Made by a program: the position numbers and the translations under genes. Under the pieces are notes generated by a model. That model ran no database searches and was not told the origin of the DNA. It saw nothing but the letters and a program-made list of their open reading frames with translations. A stretch of 64,000 bases of DNA, from positions 1 to 64,000 of the forward strand of contig JAIUNI010000017.1 in NCBI GenBank assembly GCA_020161935.1. The letters run 5' to 3'. The DNA comes from Chloroflexota bacterium (GTDB lineage: Bacteria; Chloroflexota; Anaerolineae; Aggregatilineales; Phototrophicaceae). This document shows positions 40,949 through 50,897 of this stretch, piece after piece; the first letter of the stretch is position 1, and each line of letters begins with the position of its first letter.

Positions 40949-41863
40949 ATGACCGATTGGTATCTCATCGTCGGGCTGGGCAACCCCGGCAAAGACTACG
41001 AAGAAACACGCCACAACGTCGGCTTCCGCGTCGTGGATGAACTCGCGCGGCGCTATGGCCTGAGCTTCGGTAAAACCGAACGTAAGTCGCAGGCTGCCAG
41101 CGGGGTTATTAAGAGTAAAAAGGTGATCCTCGCCAAGCCACAGACCTATATGAACCTCAGTGGTGAGGCCGTGCGTTCGCTAGCGGATTTCTACAAAGTG
41201 GAAGTCCCCAACATCCTGATCATCGCCGACGACCTCGACATTCCCTTAGGCACGGTACGGCTGCGCCAATCGGGCAGCGCGGGCGGGCAGAATGGTATCA
41301 AGAGCGTTATCCAGCACCTCGGCACGCAGGAAATTAACCGGCTGCGCTTTGGCATCGGTCGCCCACCGGGGAAAATGCAAGCTAAGGATTACGTGCTGGG
41401 CGTATTCAAAAGTGATGACGCGATTTTAGCCTCGCAGGTGGTTGACCGCGCCTCGGATGCCGCCGAAACGTGGCTGACGGATGGCATCGAACTGGCGATG
41501 ACCCGCCACAATGGGAATATCGACGACCCGAAGCCGGTACCCAAGAAAGCACCAGCCGAGAAGCGTAAGCAGGTCGAACTCGAACCCGATTTCGACTCGC
41601 TCAAAAACCACCTCGACATTGATGGCAAGCTGAAGTGGTGGCCGTCTAAACGCTCGAAGCAGTTACTCGCGCTCGATTATCTGACGACCAAGTTTGAACC
41701 CGGCAAGGTCTATAGTGAGCAAGAAGTCAACGACCTGCTCAACCAGTGGCACACGTTCGGTGATCCAGCGCTGCTCCGCCGTGAGCTGTTCGATGATGCG
41801 CTCTTGAACCGCCAGCAAGACGGCACCGAATACTGGTACACCCCGGCAACCAAGATGTATTAG
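40949..41863 (+). CDS. pth: Peptidyl-tRNA hydrolase fused to DUF2087
   Basis: A 304-residue protein. Residues 1-190 are a full Pth: LIVGLGNPGKDYEETRHNVGF with N12 and catalytic H22, KPQTYMNLSGEAV, IIADDLDIPLG, and SGSAGGQNGIKS. A Lys/Pro/Glu linker (about 191-215) leads to about 85 residues matching DUF2087 (DGKLKWWPSKRSKQLLALDYL, FEPGKVYSEQEVNDLLNQW, TFGDPALLRRELFDDALLNR). Pth recycles peptidyl-tRNA and normally ends near residue 190. DUF2087 is otherwise found as a small stand-alone protein or fused to HTH regulators. It could bind nucleic acid; that is inference. The upstream ribosome site is weak (CGAGA). Confidence 0.92.
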   Translation: MTDWYLIVGLGNPGKDYEETRHNVGFRVVDELARRYGLSFGKTERKSQAASGVIKSKKVILAKPQTYMNLSGEAVRSLADFYKVEVPNILIIADDLDIPLGTVRLRQSGSAGGQNGIKSVIQHLGTQEINRLRFGIGRPPGKMQAKDYVLGVFKSDDAILASQVVDRASDAAETWLTDGIELAMTRHNGNIDDPKPVPKKAPAEKRKQVELEPDFDSLKNHLDIDGKLKWWPSKRSKQLLALDYLTTKFEPGKVYSEQEVNDLLNQWHTFGDPALLRRELFDDALLNRQQDGTEYWYTPATKMY

Positions 41864-41886
41864 TTCTACCCTACAAATGATCAGTC

Positions 41887-41910
41887 AGGAGCGCACGAAC
41901 ACGCGCTCCT
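41887..41910 (+). terminator. Hairpin after pth
   Basis: AGGAGCGC (41887-41894) pairs with GCGCTCCT (41903-41910), followed by TCTCG. The T tract is weak. Confidence 0.5.
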
Positions 41911-41937
41911 TCTCGATGTGGTGATAAGGATTCATGG

Positions 41938-42588
41938 ATGACACTCGACATCTGGTTATCGTTGGCGCTCATTCACATCACCGCAGTCGTCACGCCCGGC
42001 GCGAACTTCCTAGCCGTCACGCAAACCGCGCTCACCCGTTCACGCCGCGCGGGTGTTTGGGTCGCGCGGGGCATCATCACCGGCTCGCTCATTCATGTGA
42101 TCGCGGGGTTAATCGGGGTTGCGGGTATTATCTCGCGAATACCCGCCCTGTTCGCGGCCATACGCTTGCTCGGCGCGGTGTATTTCGCCTACGCGGGCTT
42201 CAAGATGCTCCAAGCCGCCTACCGTGAATTTCGCCAGCGCGAGGCGAAAGCTGCTCCACAGGCTGACCTCACCGACCCATTCCAACTGACCGATTTAACA
42301 CCCGCTCAAGCCTACCGGCGCGGCTTGCTCACGCATCTCTCCAATCCAGCGTCGATGCTGTATTACGTATCGGTATTCACCGGCTTCGTACCCCTAACGG
42401 CCTCGTTGGGTGACAAAGTGCTGGTCACAGTCGGGCTAATCGGAACCACTACAGTGTGGTATTCACTGGTCGCGCTGGTCTTTTCACAGGCCAACATCCG
42501 GCACTTTTACTTACGCCTGATGCCCTACATGAACGCGCTGTTTGGTATCTTGTGGATCGGGCTGGCGGTCAAACTCATTTCAAGTTGA
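41938..42588 (+). CDS. LysE/RhtB-family exporter
   Basis: A 216-residue membrane protein with about six helices. The N-terminal segment WLSLALIHITAVVTPGANFLAV contains the family's TPGAN-type motif, and the LLGAVYFAYAGFKML segment (G.AYL...G) is also typical. Family members export amino acids such as homoserine, threonine, leucine or lysine; the substrate is not readable. A charged central loop (about 95-120, REFRQREAKAAPQADLTD) is normal. AAGGA is 7 bases before the ATG at 41938. Confidence 0.88.
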   Translation: MTLDIWLSLALIHITAVVTPGANFLAVTQTALTRSRRAGVWVARGIITGSLIHVIAGLIGVAGIISRIPALFAAIRLLGAVYFAYAGFKMLQAAYREFRQREAKAAPQADLTDPFQLTDLTPAQAYRRGLLTHLSNPASMLYYVSVFTGFVPLTASLGDKVLVTVGLIGTTTVWYSLVALVFSQANIRHFYLRLMPYMNALFGILWIGLAVKLISS

Positions 42589-42855
42589 GTTTGAACCTTC
42601 GACTTGGAGACTGTGTAATACTGCTGAACTGCTTAAGCAGAAAGGCATAATTACAAAAAGTCGGTAAAATATCACTTCGATCTACTGAAAGTATTAATTT
42701 TTGAAAGATTAATCCCTCAGCAAAACACGCCAACTCGTTTATCAAAATTCCCGTAAATCTCCACAAGTTCTCCATAACTTCCACTTAGTATTCTAGACTT
42801 TATCTGCGACAGTCCACTAATCGGTGTGAATTTATCTTTTTATGTTGCTGAACCC

Positions 42856-44691
42856 ATGCATAAACTTCGCTTCCTTATAGCCCTTCTCATCTTAAGTGCC
42901 TGCTCGACCGAGGCCGAACCAACGCCCGATATGAATGCCCTTGTCGCGGTCGCTGTGGCTGAACAGGAATATCAAGCCGCGCGGGTCGCACCTGTTTTAC
43001 AAACGCCCGACGATAATGCACGCTTCGACAATATCGCTGCCGTCAAACTCGGTTGGGATTGGTCGCGGCCGTTAGCAGATGACGAGGTGTTTGATGTGCG
43101 TGTGTGGCGCGAAGATGACCCGCACAACGGCATCGCGTGGACGCAGGACTCCTCATTCGACCTCACCCAATATCTACTGTTCCAAGAAGCGGGGGATTTC
43201 GCGTGGACGGTCACGGTTCTGAAAAAGGACGCGGGTGGAGGCGAAGCACAGGAAATCAGTGACATCGCCACCGAGCGCCACTTCACGATGACCGAAATGA
43301 AAATGGATATTCTCGACGTGCCGGAAGGCTTCGAGGCCAAGCTATATGCCCACCTGCCTATCAGCCAACCGACGGTGATGAGTTTTAACGACCGAGGTGC
43401 GCTTGAGGTACTTTCGCTGGATGGACATATCGTCGAGATGACCGATACCGACGAGGACGGTTACGCCGAAACGGCCTCGATGATCTACGAAGACCCCGAT
43501 GACCAACTAAACCACGCCGTCGGTATGACCTACCGCGAGGGTCAAACCTACATCTCGGATGCGGGGCGCATCAGCATCTTAAGTGACGAGGATGATGACG
43601 GCACGCTGGATACCCTTCAACCGATTGCCGAAGGGTTACCGACGTGGCAGCACACTTTCCATTCGAACAACGGTATCGCCTTTGGGCCGGACGACAAGCT
43701 CTACGTTAGCGTGGGTTCGACCACCGATCACGGGCCACTGCAAATGGAAAACGAAGCGTCGATCCTACGCATGAACCCTGACGGAACCGAGATGGAAGTG
43801 TTCGCGACTGGCTTCCGTAATGCTTACGACCTCGCCTTCTCACCGGCTGGCGAGTTGTTCACCGCCGATAACAGCCCCGACGAACCGGATGAAACGCTGC
43901 CCTACCTGCCGCCCGAAGAACTCAACTTTGTGCAAGCAGGCAAGAATTACGGCTTCCCGTATGTGTATGGCACGGCAGGGAGCAATGATCAATATACCGC
44001 GCCGGTAACGGAGCTTTTCACCTCGTCCGCCAGCAGCGGCCTGACCTATTATTCGGCTGACCAATATCCACCGGAATATCAGGGGATTTTCCTCGCGCAG
44101 TTTGGTACCGGCGCAGGGTTTTCTAAAGCGCTGGGTTTAACCAACGGGCAGCAGGTCGTGTTCGTCAGCTTACAACCGGACGGCAAGGGTGGCTATACGG
44201 GCAAATGGCAGCCTTTTGCGCGTTTCCGCACCGAGTTTGGCGTGTACAACCCGATTGATGTCACCGTTGGGCCAGACGGCGCTTTATATGTGACGGAATG
44301 GAACACCACGACGGTTTTCCGCATCGCTTATGTGGGGAGTGATGCTACCAAAGTGAACGAACTGGCTGCTGACAGCGCCCCCGCACCTCAATCGGCTGGC
44401 GAGATCATTTTCCGAAACGGGACGAACGGCGCACCGGCTTGCGTGACCTGCCATGTGGTGGATAGCAGCGCGGCAGGTGTAGGGCCATCGCTGTTGGGGT
44501 TGAACGCCGTGGCGGGGATGCGCGTGGACGGCTTAAGCGCCGAAGAATATGTTCGGCAATCCATTTTGCACCCCAACGAATATATGGTGGATGGGTATAT
44601 CGCGGGTGTGATGTACCAGAACTACGAAGGCCAGCTTTCAGAGACGGATGTTGACGCGCTGGTCGAGTATGTCCTCTCGCTCGAAAAGTAG
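42856..44691 (+). CDS. PQQ-propeller / cytochrome c lipoprotein
   Basis: A 611-residue lipoprotein. The signal KLRFLIALLILSAC has lipobox LSAC. The N-terminal part (about 20-155) includes an Ig/Fn3-like domain. The middle (about 160-500) is a soluble PQQ/sorbosone dehydrogenase-type propeller (SNNGIAFGPDDKLYVSVGST, TGFRNAYDLAFSPAGELF, NFVQAGKNYGFP, VGPDGALYVTEWNTTTVFRI). The C-terminal 95 residues are cytochrome c with heme site ACVTCH and VGPSLLGL. The ATG at 42856 starts the signal; the longer frame from 42826 is less likely. It may oxidise a sugar or aldose outside the membrane and pass electrons through the heme. Confidence 0.85.
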   Translation: MHKLRFLIALLILSACSTEAEPTPDMNALVAVAVAEQEYQAARVAPVLQTPDDNARFDNIAAVKLGWDWSRPLADDEVFDVRVWREDDPHNGIAWTQDSSFDLTQYLLFQEAGDFAWTVTVLKKDAGGGEAQEISDIATERHFTMTEMKMDILDVPEGFEAKLYAHLPISQPTVMSFNDRGALEVLSLDGHIVEMTDTDEDGYAETASMIYEDPDDQLNHAVGMTYREGQTYISDAGRISILSDEDDDGTLDTLQPIAEGLPTWQHTFHSNNGIAFGPDDKLYVSVGSTTDHGPLQMENEASILRMNPDGTEMEVFATGFRNAYDLAFSPAGELFTADNSPDEPDETLPYLPPEELNFVQAGKNYGFPYVYGTAGSNDQYTAPVTELFTSSASSGLTYYSADQYPPEYQGIFLAQFGTGAGFSKALGLTNGQQVVFVSLQPDGKGGYTGKWQPFARFRTEFGVYNPIDVTVGPDGALYVTEWNTTTVFRIAYVGSDATKVNELAADSAPAPQSAGEIIFRNGTNGAPACVTCHVVDSSAAGVGPSLLGLNAVAGMRVDGLSAEEYVRQSILHPNEYMVDGYIAGVMYQNYEGQLSETDVDALVEYVLSLEK

Positions 44692-44759
44692 AAAGATTCG
44701 GCAGGTTAACCGCATCTAATTAGCGTGAAAATCCTCATCTGTGCTGGAAACACCCTTTC

Positions 44760-45389
44760 ATGATTCTTGGCCTCATTTCCGATGTTCATGCTGATTTTCA
44801 AGCCTTAAAGCGAGCACTTGCTATTTTGCAGGGTCAAGGCGCTGAACAAGTCATTTGTGCAGGTGATTTGATTGATAAAGGCAACGAAGGGGATGAGGTC
44901 GTCGCCCATATTCAGACTCTACAAATTCCCAGTGTGATGGGCAATCACGATTATATGGTTTACCGCAATCAGCAGTGGATAATCAAAAATGCTGGTCATG
45001 ATAACCCGATGCTGGTTTCACAAACCACGATGGATTACTTGGATTTGCTGCCTGAAAGCCTCACATTTACGTTCAAAGGCAAATGGATTTTAGTCGCGCA
45101 CGGCAGTCCTTGGAGCAATATGGAGTATATTTACTCCTACAGTCGACGTGAAGTTTTTGATCAAATCACTCGATTTTACAAAACAGATGTCGTCATTCTC
45201 GGACATACACACGAACCGATGCACATTGAAATGGACAAGCTGCTCATCGTTAATCCGGGTTCGGTATGCAGTACTTATGCAGATGGTAGTGGAACTTGTG
45301 CGACACTATCCCTACCGGACTGCACTTTCCGCGTTTACAGCCTACGTGATGGAGAACGTGTACAACCAGCCTACCGAAACATCGTTTAG
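44760..45389 (+). CDS. Metallophosphoesterase (YfcE/MJ0936-like)
   Basis: A 209-residue calcineurin-like phosphoesterase. All metal motifs are present: GLISDVHADF (D-x-H), CAGDLIDKG, GNHDY, LVAHGSP and LGHTHEPMH. The length fits the small YfcE/MJ0936 group of single-domain phosphodiesterases. The late IVNPGSV motif is also typical. The physiological substrate is unknown. It begins 68 bp after the propeller-cytochrome gene and precedes mfd. Confidence 0.88.
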   Translation: MILGLISDVHADFQALKRALAILQGQGAEQVICAGDLIDKGNEGDEVVAHIQTLQIPSVMGNHDYMVYRNQQWIIKNAGHDNPMLVSQTTMDYLDLLPESLTFTFKGKWILVAHGSPWSNMEYIYSYSRREVFDQITRFYKTDVVILGHTHEPMHIEMDKLLIVNPGSVCSTYADGSGTCATLSLPDCTFRVYSLRDGERVQPAYRNIV

Positions 45390-45423
45390 ACTTCCCTCTC
45401 ATTCCTTTTTTAGCTACAAAGTT

Positions 45424-45429
45424 TATAAT
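45424..45429 (+). promoter_or_regulatory. Possible -10 of mfd
   Basis: TATAAT lies 62 bases before the mfd ATG. The -35 region is poor (ATTCCT at 17 bp). Confidence 0.3.
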
Positions 45430-45490
45430 AGACGGTTGCCCGTTGCCTGACGGGTTTTCCGGCTGAGTATTCAGGAACAAAACTGAACCT

Positions 45491-48400
45491 ATGCAACTGA
45501 CTGGACTTCTTGAACTTTTGCGTGGCAGTGGTGTCTATCGGGATTTGCTGGCGCGTTTGCAAGCCGAGCGGCGTATGCCCGACCTCGGTGTCATCCGTGC
45601 GGCACGACCTTTTTTGCTGGCGGCACTGGCGCAGGATTGGCACGGGCCGATTATCTATGTGACGGGGCGTATCGACCGCGCTTACAACGTATCCGAGCAG
45701 TTGCCGGTGTGGTTGGGCGACCGTCCGGTGTACCGCTATGCCGAACCGACACCCTTGTTTTACGAGCGAACCACATGGGTCGAGAATGTGATTCGGGGAC
45801 GCATCGCCACGTTGGCAGCCCTCACCCCGCCCGATGACCAACCACCCGCGAACGTGCAGCCGATCATCGTGACCTCGGCGCGGGCGATCATGCAGCGCAC
45901 GATGCCGGTGAACCAATTCCGCAAAGCGACGATTATCCTGAAGCCGGGGCAGCGGCACACGATGGACACGCTGCTCGGCCGCTGGTTGAAGCTGGGTTAT
46001 GAGCCGGTGACGGTCGTGGTTGAACCGGGGACGTTCAGCCGGCGCGGCGGCGTGGTTGATATTTTCCCGTTGGCGGCTGATAAACCGATTCGTATCGACT
46101 TCTTTGATGACGAGATCGACAGCATTCGCATCTTTGACCCGTCGAGCCAACGTTCGGCAGATAAACTCGCGTTGGTGGCGATTCCGCCCGCACGGGAAGT
46201 GCTGCCGGAACAAACACCCCCGTTAGCCGCGCACCTTGCACCCTTTTTCGCGGCTCTCCCCTCGGCGGGAGAGGATATTACGACACCCATTCGTGACGCT
46301 GAACCGCTGGCGAACGGCGAAGCGTTCCCGTACCTCGAACATTACCTGCCATATATTTATCCGCAGCCGGTTAGTTTGTTAGACTATGCACCGGATGACG
46401 CGCTAATCGTGGTGGAGGATTGGGCGGAACTGCGGGATACCATCGCGGGAATTGAAGAAGGCGCGATTGAAACCCGCACCGAACGCCTCACCTCGAACCA
46501 ACTCGCCCCCGACCATCCACTGCCGTACCTGACGTGGGACGCACTGGCGGAAGAGTTCGAGAACCGCATCACCGTTCATTTCGGCAGTATGTCGTATGCA
46601 GAGGACGACGATGAAGAAACACCCGCGCCAGCCGATGAGACTTTACCGTCCTTCCGAGGCATATTCGCGCCGGAAGAACGGTTTGGCGGGCAGTTAAAGC
46701 CACTGCTGGCACGGCTCCGCAGCTCACAGAAAACTGGAGACTGCGCGGTGGTTGTCTCGCAGCAGTCGGTACGGGTGGCTGACCTGTGGCGAGAGCAGGA
46801 AGGTTTTATCCCGACTGTTCGCGACATCATTGAACCGCCGATGCCGGGGACATTCTTGCTGGTGGACGGGGCGTTGGGCGAAGGCTGGAAGATGCGTTTG
46901 CCGGGGGTCGATGTACGGCTGCTGACGGATGCGGAAATCTTCGGCTGGAACCGACCGGAACCCCGACGGCGTAAGACGGTCACTAAAGGCCGCCTGCCCG
47001 AATCGAGTTACGCTGACCTGAACGCCGGTGATTTTGTGGTGCATCAGGATTATGGTATCGGGCGCTTTGGTGGGATGCGCCGCCGGACGATTGAAGGTAA
47101 TGAACGCGAATATCTGGTGGTGGAGTACGCGGGTACGGATGTGGTCTTCGTACCGATCCACCAAGCGGATCGACTGACGCGCTACGTGGGGCCGGATGAC
47201 CGGCCGCCGAGCCTGAGCAAACTGGGTAAACCTGACTGGGCGAAAGTCACCAGCCAAGCGCGTAAAGCCGTCGAGGACGAGGCGAAAGAACTGCTCGAAC
47301 TGTACGCCAAGCGCATGGCAACAACCGGCTTCCCATTCGCGCCGGATACCCCGTGGCAGCATGAACTCGAAGCGTCGTTCCCCTACGTCGAAACGGATGA
47401 CCAACTCCGCGCCATCCGTGAGGTGAAGGGCGACATGGAGCGTAACGTGCCGATGGATCGTTTGATCTGCGGTGAGGTCGGCTACGGCAAGACGGAGGTG
47501 GCGCTGCGGGCGGCATTCAAAGCGGTGTTGGGTGGCAAGCAGGTGGCGCTGCTCGTGCCGACGACCGTGCTTGCCCAGCAGCATTACGAGAACTTTAGCC
47601 AACGCCTGACCAACTTCCCGGTGAAGGTCGAGATGATTTCGCGCTTCCGCACGAAGGACGAGCAGAGGGCGATCCTGCCCCTGATTACGAACGGCGAGAT
47701 TGACATCATTATCGGGACGCACCGGCTGTTACAGGATGACGTGACCTTCCACAACCTCGGCTTGGTCATCATTGATGAGGAACAGCGCTTCGGGGTGACG
47801 CACAAAGAGTCGCTCAAGAAGATGCGTACGGAAGTCGATGTGCTGACGCTGACGGCCACACCGATCCCGCGCACACTCTATATGAGTTTGACGGGCGTGC
47901 GAGACATTACCATGATTCAAACGCCGCCCGAAGAACGGCTGCCGGTCATTACGCATGTCGGACCGTTTGATGACCGACTGGTACGGCAAGCGGTCGTGCG
48001 CGAGTTGGAACGCGGTGGGCAGGTGTTTTACGTGCATAACCGCATCAACACGATGGATGCGGTACGGGAAAACCTTGAACAAATCGTGCCGGAAGCGCGG
48101 GTGGTCGAGGGTCACGGGCAGATGGACGAGCGCCTGCTCGAAAAGGTGATGAGTGCGTTCGGGCGGGGCGAGTACGATGTTCTGCTGTCGACCTCGATCA
48201 TCGAAAACGGTATTGATATTCCCAACGCGAACACGCTCATCGTTGACCGCGCCGATTGGTTCGGGATGTCACAGTTGTACCAGTTACGCGGGCGGGTGGG
48301 ACGCAGCGCCCAACAAGCCTATACCTACTTTTTCCACCCCAGCAACAACCGCTTGAATGATGAGGCACGCACACGGTTGGAAGCGTTGGCGGAGTATACC

Positions 48401-49030
48401 GAACTGGGGGCGGGCTACCAGATCGCGATGCGTGACCTTGAACTGCGCGGCGCGGGGGACATCCTCAGTACGCGGCAGACGGGGCATGTAGCGGCGATTG
48501 GGCTGCACCTGTATACACAACTGCTGACACACGCGGTACAGCAGCTTAAGAGCAGCATCAACCAAGAGGTACAGCCACCGCTGCCCGTGAGTAATGTGAC
48601 AATAGACCTGCCGCTCCCAGCGTACCTGCCGAACGACTGGATTGATGAGATGGCGCTGCGGTTACAGATTTACCGGCGCGTGGGCAACCTGAACAGCATG
48701 GAAGACGTGGACATGATGCGGGACGAACTGCGTGACCGCTTCGGCCCGCTCCCTCCGGCGGTCGATGGGTTGATGTACGGCATCGACGTGAAGATAATGG
48801 CGCAGCGGGCCGGGGCTACGGCGGTGGTTACGATTAACGATTTCGTGAATATTCGGCTGCCGTATTTAGCCGAGGTCAACCGCGAGAAGCTGGAGACCGA
48901 TCTCGGTAACGGGGTGCGGGTGACTCGGACGGCGGTGATGGTTTCGACCGACGATGAAACGTGGCAGCTTCAACTGCTGGATGTGCTGGCGAAACTGGCT
49001 GAAGGTGTTCAGTCGGGCGTGGGGTTGTGA
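45491..49030 (+). CDS. mfd: Transcription-repair coupling factor Mfd
   Basis: A 1179-residue SF2 translocase. The N-terminal UvrB-like region includes GTFSRRGGVVDIFP (about 178-190). The RNA polymerase-interacting domain (near 511) starts LNAGDFVVHQDYGIGRF and includes YLVVEYAGTDVVFVP. Walker A is GEVGYGKTE (near 660), DEEQ box DEEQRFGV (near 762), then TLTATPIPRTLYMSL and the second RecA lobe (STSIIENGIDIPNANT, LYQLRGRVGRS). The C-terminal D7 domain ends near 1179. It removes RNA polymerase stalled at DNA damage and recruits UvrA. It has normal length and all domains and is transcribed after the phosphoesterase gene. Confidence 0.97.
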   Translation: MQLTGLLELLRGSGVYRDLLARLQAERRMPDLGVIRAARPFLLAALAQDWHGPIIYVTGRIDRAYNVSEQLPVWLGDRPVYRYAEPTPLFYERTTWVENVIRGRIATLAALTPPDDQPPANVQPIIVTSARAIMQRTMPVNQFRKATIILKPGQRHTMDTLLGRWLKLGYEPVTVVVEPGTFSRRGGVVDIFPLAADKPIRIDFFDDEIDSIRIFDPSSQRSADKLALVAIPPAREVLPEQTPPLAAHLAPFFAALPSAGEDITTPIRDAEPLANGEAFPYLEHYLPYIYPQPVSLLDYAPDDALIVVEDWAELRDTIAGIEEGAIETRTERLTSNQLAPDHPLPYLTWDALAEEFENRITVHFGSMSYAEDDDEETPAPADETLPSFRGIFAPEERFGGQLKPLLARLRSSQKTGDCAVVVSQQSVRVADLWREQEGFIPTVRDIIEPPMPGTFLLVDGALGEGWKMRLPGVDVRLLTDAEIFGWNRPEPRRRKTVTKGRLPESSYADLNAGDFVVHQDYGIGRFGGMRRRTIEGNEREYLVVEYAGTDVVFVPIHQADRLTRYVGPDDRPPSLSKLGKPDWAKVTSQARKAVEDEAKELLELYAKRMATTGFPFAPDTPWQHELEASFPYVETDDQLRAIREVKGDMERNVPMDRLICGEVGYGKTEVALRAAFKAVLGGKQVALLVPTTVLAQQHYENFSQRLTNFPVKVEMISRFRTKDEQRAILPLITNGEIDIIIGTHRLLQDDVTFHNLGLVIIDEEQRFGVTHKESLKKMRTEVDVLTLTATPIPRTLYMSLTGVRDITMIQTPPEERLPVITHVGPFDDRLVRQAVVRELERGGQVFYVHNRINTMDAVRENLEQIVPEARVVEGHGQMDERLLEKVMSAFGRGEYDVLLSTSIIENGIDIPNANTLIVDRADWFGMSQLYQLRGRVGRSAQQAYTYFFHPSNNRLNDEARTRLEALAEYTELGAGYQIAMRDLELRGAGDILSTRQTGHVAAIGLHLYTQLLTHAVQQLKSSINQEVQPPLPVSNVTIDLPLPAYLPNDWIDEMALRLQIYRRVGNLNSMEDVDMMRDELRDRFGPLPPAVDGLMYGIDVKIMAQRAGATAVVTINDFVNIRLPYLAEVNREKLETDLGNGVRVTRTAVMVSTDDETWQLQLLDVLAKLAEGVQSGVGL

Positions 49031-49192
49031 AAGACCCCACCCGACCACCATTGCATTTGACTTGTAACTTCCCACTTGCGACTTGCAACTTCCGCACGTT
49101 TGGCCTCCGCTTCATCACTGACCGCTTGTAGGCGGGTAGGCTTCCTCATACAATAACGGTCAATGATAATCCATAAACGAATATAAAGCGCC

Positions 49193-50761
49193 ATGCCGAA
49201 TCGTGCTGCCCGCCAACCACTTGTCTTGTCAATGGTTTTACTCCTGCTGATGGCGCTTGCCGCCAGCGTATCCTTCGCTTTTCCCTCACGCGCCCAAGAT
49301 ACGAACACCGTCACCAGTTCCCCGGATGACAGCCTCGCTACCGCCCAACGTAACGCCGACGAAGCCTTGAGTCTCTATTGGGCGGCAAGCGCACAATTGC
49401 TTGATAAAGATGGATATCGTTCTAAGGCATTAGCACTCGCCCTTGAAGCTAATCGTATTCCCCACCCACCTGCACAAGCATTCCAAACACTCAAAGACCT
49501 TGCTTATAGCCCCGGTCCCCAAAGGATTATTGCAAACTATCCAAGTGATCTTCGTTTTTCTCCTGCCAATTGGAAAGCAGTCTATAGTCCAGATGAAAAA
49601 AAGATTGCCGTAAGTAATGAAACTGATCGGCAGATTTATTTGTTTGATACAATCACTGGTCAAGAACTGCAAAGATTTGAAGGGCATCAATGGCCCATAA
49701 ATGGAATTGCTTTCAGTCCTGACGGCAGCAAAATTGTGTCTAGCAGCACTGATACCTGTAGCAGTTGTGATTATGTAGGTAGTGGGAAGGAGCTAATTCT
49801 ATGGGATGTTGGAAGCGGGAGAAAAATATGGTTTCTTGATGAGTATTCATTATCAGACCATTCTTACAAGCCCATTTTTAGTCCTGATGGAAATGAAATC
49901 ATAACGCTTAATTGGAGTGAAGACAGGCTTACTGAAAGAGATACGGCAAGTGGAAAAGAAATCTATCATTATGTCGGCAAAGATAATGATCGCCTAACTG
50001 GTAAAATATCCTTCAACCGAGATGGCAGCAAATTTACATCTGGAACTGCAAATGGGGACATTATTATTTGGGATATAAAAACTTCGCATGAACGTATGCG
50101 CTTCAACGGCCAGTTTCGCAATGCCAGTTCTGTTGTTTTTAGCCCTGACGGAACTTCTATTTTAGCCACGGACGGTCAATGGCTGATGAAGCTGATTAGC
50201 ATTACTTCAAGTGAATCAATACAGTATTTCTTCTCTGCTGAGGATGTAACGAATGCGATGTTTAATGTGGAAGGCAGCAAGATCTATGCAAATACATCAG
50301 ACGGTGTTCTGATTGTATGGGATGTAGAGACTGGAGATATTGTTCAAAGAATATTCACTAAAGTTAACATCATAGCCATTGGCCCAAGCACACAGACTTT
50401 CATCGTTGATCGCGGAAATCTTGTTATATGGGATATGCAACCTGATATAGTTTCACCAGATGGATCGAATTTGGGAGTGGATAACCTCGACGACCTAATC
50501 CATTGGACGCTTGCCAATCGCGCAGTCATACCTCTCACCTGTGAAGAACGTGAGTATTACCGTGTCGAGCCGTATTGCGACGCACAAGGTACACCACCTG
50601 TCCTCATACCCTACCAAACATGGACACCCAACCCATCGCCCACCGCCACCAGCACACCCCTCCCACCGACCGCCACGCCTACATCGAACCTCGCCACCCA
50701 AACCGCTTCCCTCCTCACCGCAACCCGTGTAACCTACACCCACTCGCCCACACCCACTTAG
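49193..50761 (+). CDS. Exported WD40 repeat protein, AT-rich
   Basis: A 522-residue protein. The signal (PLVLSMVLLLLMALAASVSF, ending SRAQD) is followed by a helical region (about 40-110, LATAQRNADEALSLYWAASA). WD40-type blades follow (EGHQWPINGIAFSPDGSKIV, LILWDVGSG, ISFNRDGSKFTSG, SSVVFSPDGTSIL). A Thr/Pro/Ala-rich tail starts at about 475. Bases 49400-50540 are clearly more AT-rich than the flanking genes, suggesting acquisition. The domain arrangement resembles WD40 proteins linked to bacterial signalling, but no kinase or TIR is fused. The function is unknown. Confidence 0.75.
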   Translation: MPNRAARQPLVLSMVLLLLMALAASVSFAFPSRAQDTNTVTSSPDDSLATAQRNADEALSLYWAASAQLLDKDGYRSKALALALEANRIPHPPAQAFQTLKDLAYSPGPQRIIANYPSDLRFSPANWKAVYSPDEKKIAVSNETDRQIYLFDTITGQELQRFEGHQWPINGIAFSPDGSKIVSSSTDTCSSCDYVGSGKELILWDVGSGRKIWFLDEYSLSDHSYKPIFSPDGNEIITLNWSEDRLTERDTASGKEIYHYVGKDNDRLTGKISFNRDGSKFTSGTANGDIIIWDIKTSHERMRFNGQFRNASSVVFSPDGTSILATDGQWLMKLISITSSESIQYFFSAEDVTNAMFNVEGSKIYANTSDGVLIVWDVETGDIVQRIFTKVNIIAIGPSTQTFIVDRGNLVIWDMQPDIVSPDGSNLGVDNLDDLIHWTLANRAVIPLTCEEREYYRVEPYCDAQGTPPVLIPYQTWTPNPSPTATSTPLPPTATPTSNLATQTASLLTATRVTYTHSPTPT

Positions 50762-50897
50762 CCCCACAAAAGTTAGAAAACTCGGTCATGCCCTGCTAGA
50801 GAGTTGATAAGCGAGAAAATTATCAGCGAGTTCTCACTCGAAACAATAACTACCAACTCTTTAGAGGTGCATCACCGAAAACTCTAACCGTCACGAC
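50762..50897. other. Upstream part of unit R3
   Basis: Includes GAAAACTCTAACCGTCACGA (near 50877-50896), matching the block upstream of the other R promoters, and a GAGAGTTGATAAGCGAGA segment also seen near 4952. No gene was seen. Confidence 0.5.

Noticed and set aside
49060..49110. ACTTGTAACTTCC...ACTTGCAACTTCC tandem-like tract after mfd
   Set aside because: Short, imperfect, single occurrence in the window; probably simple repeat noise.
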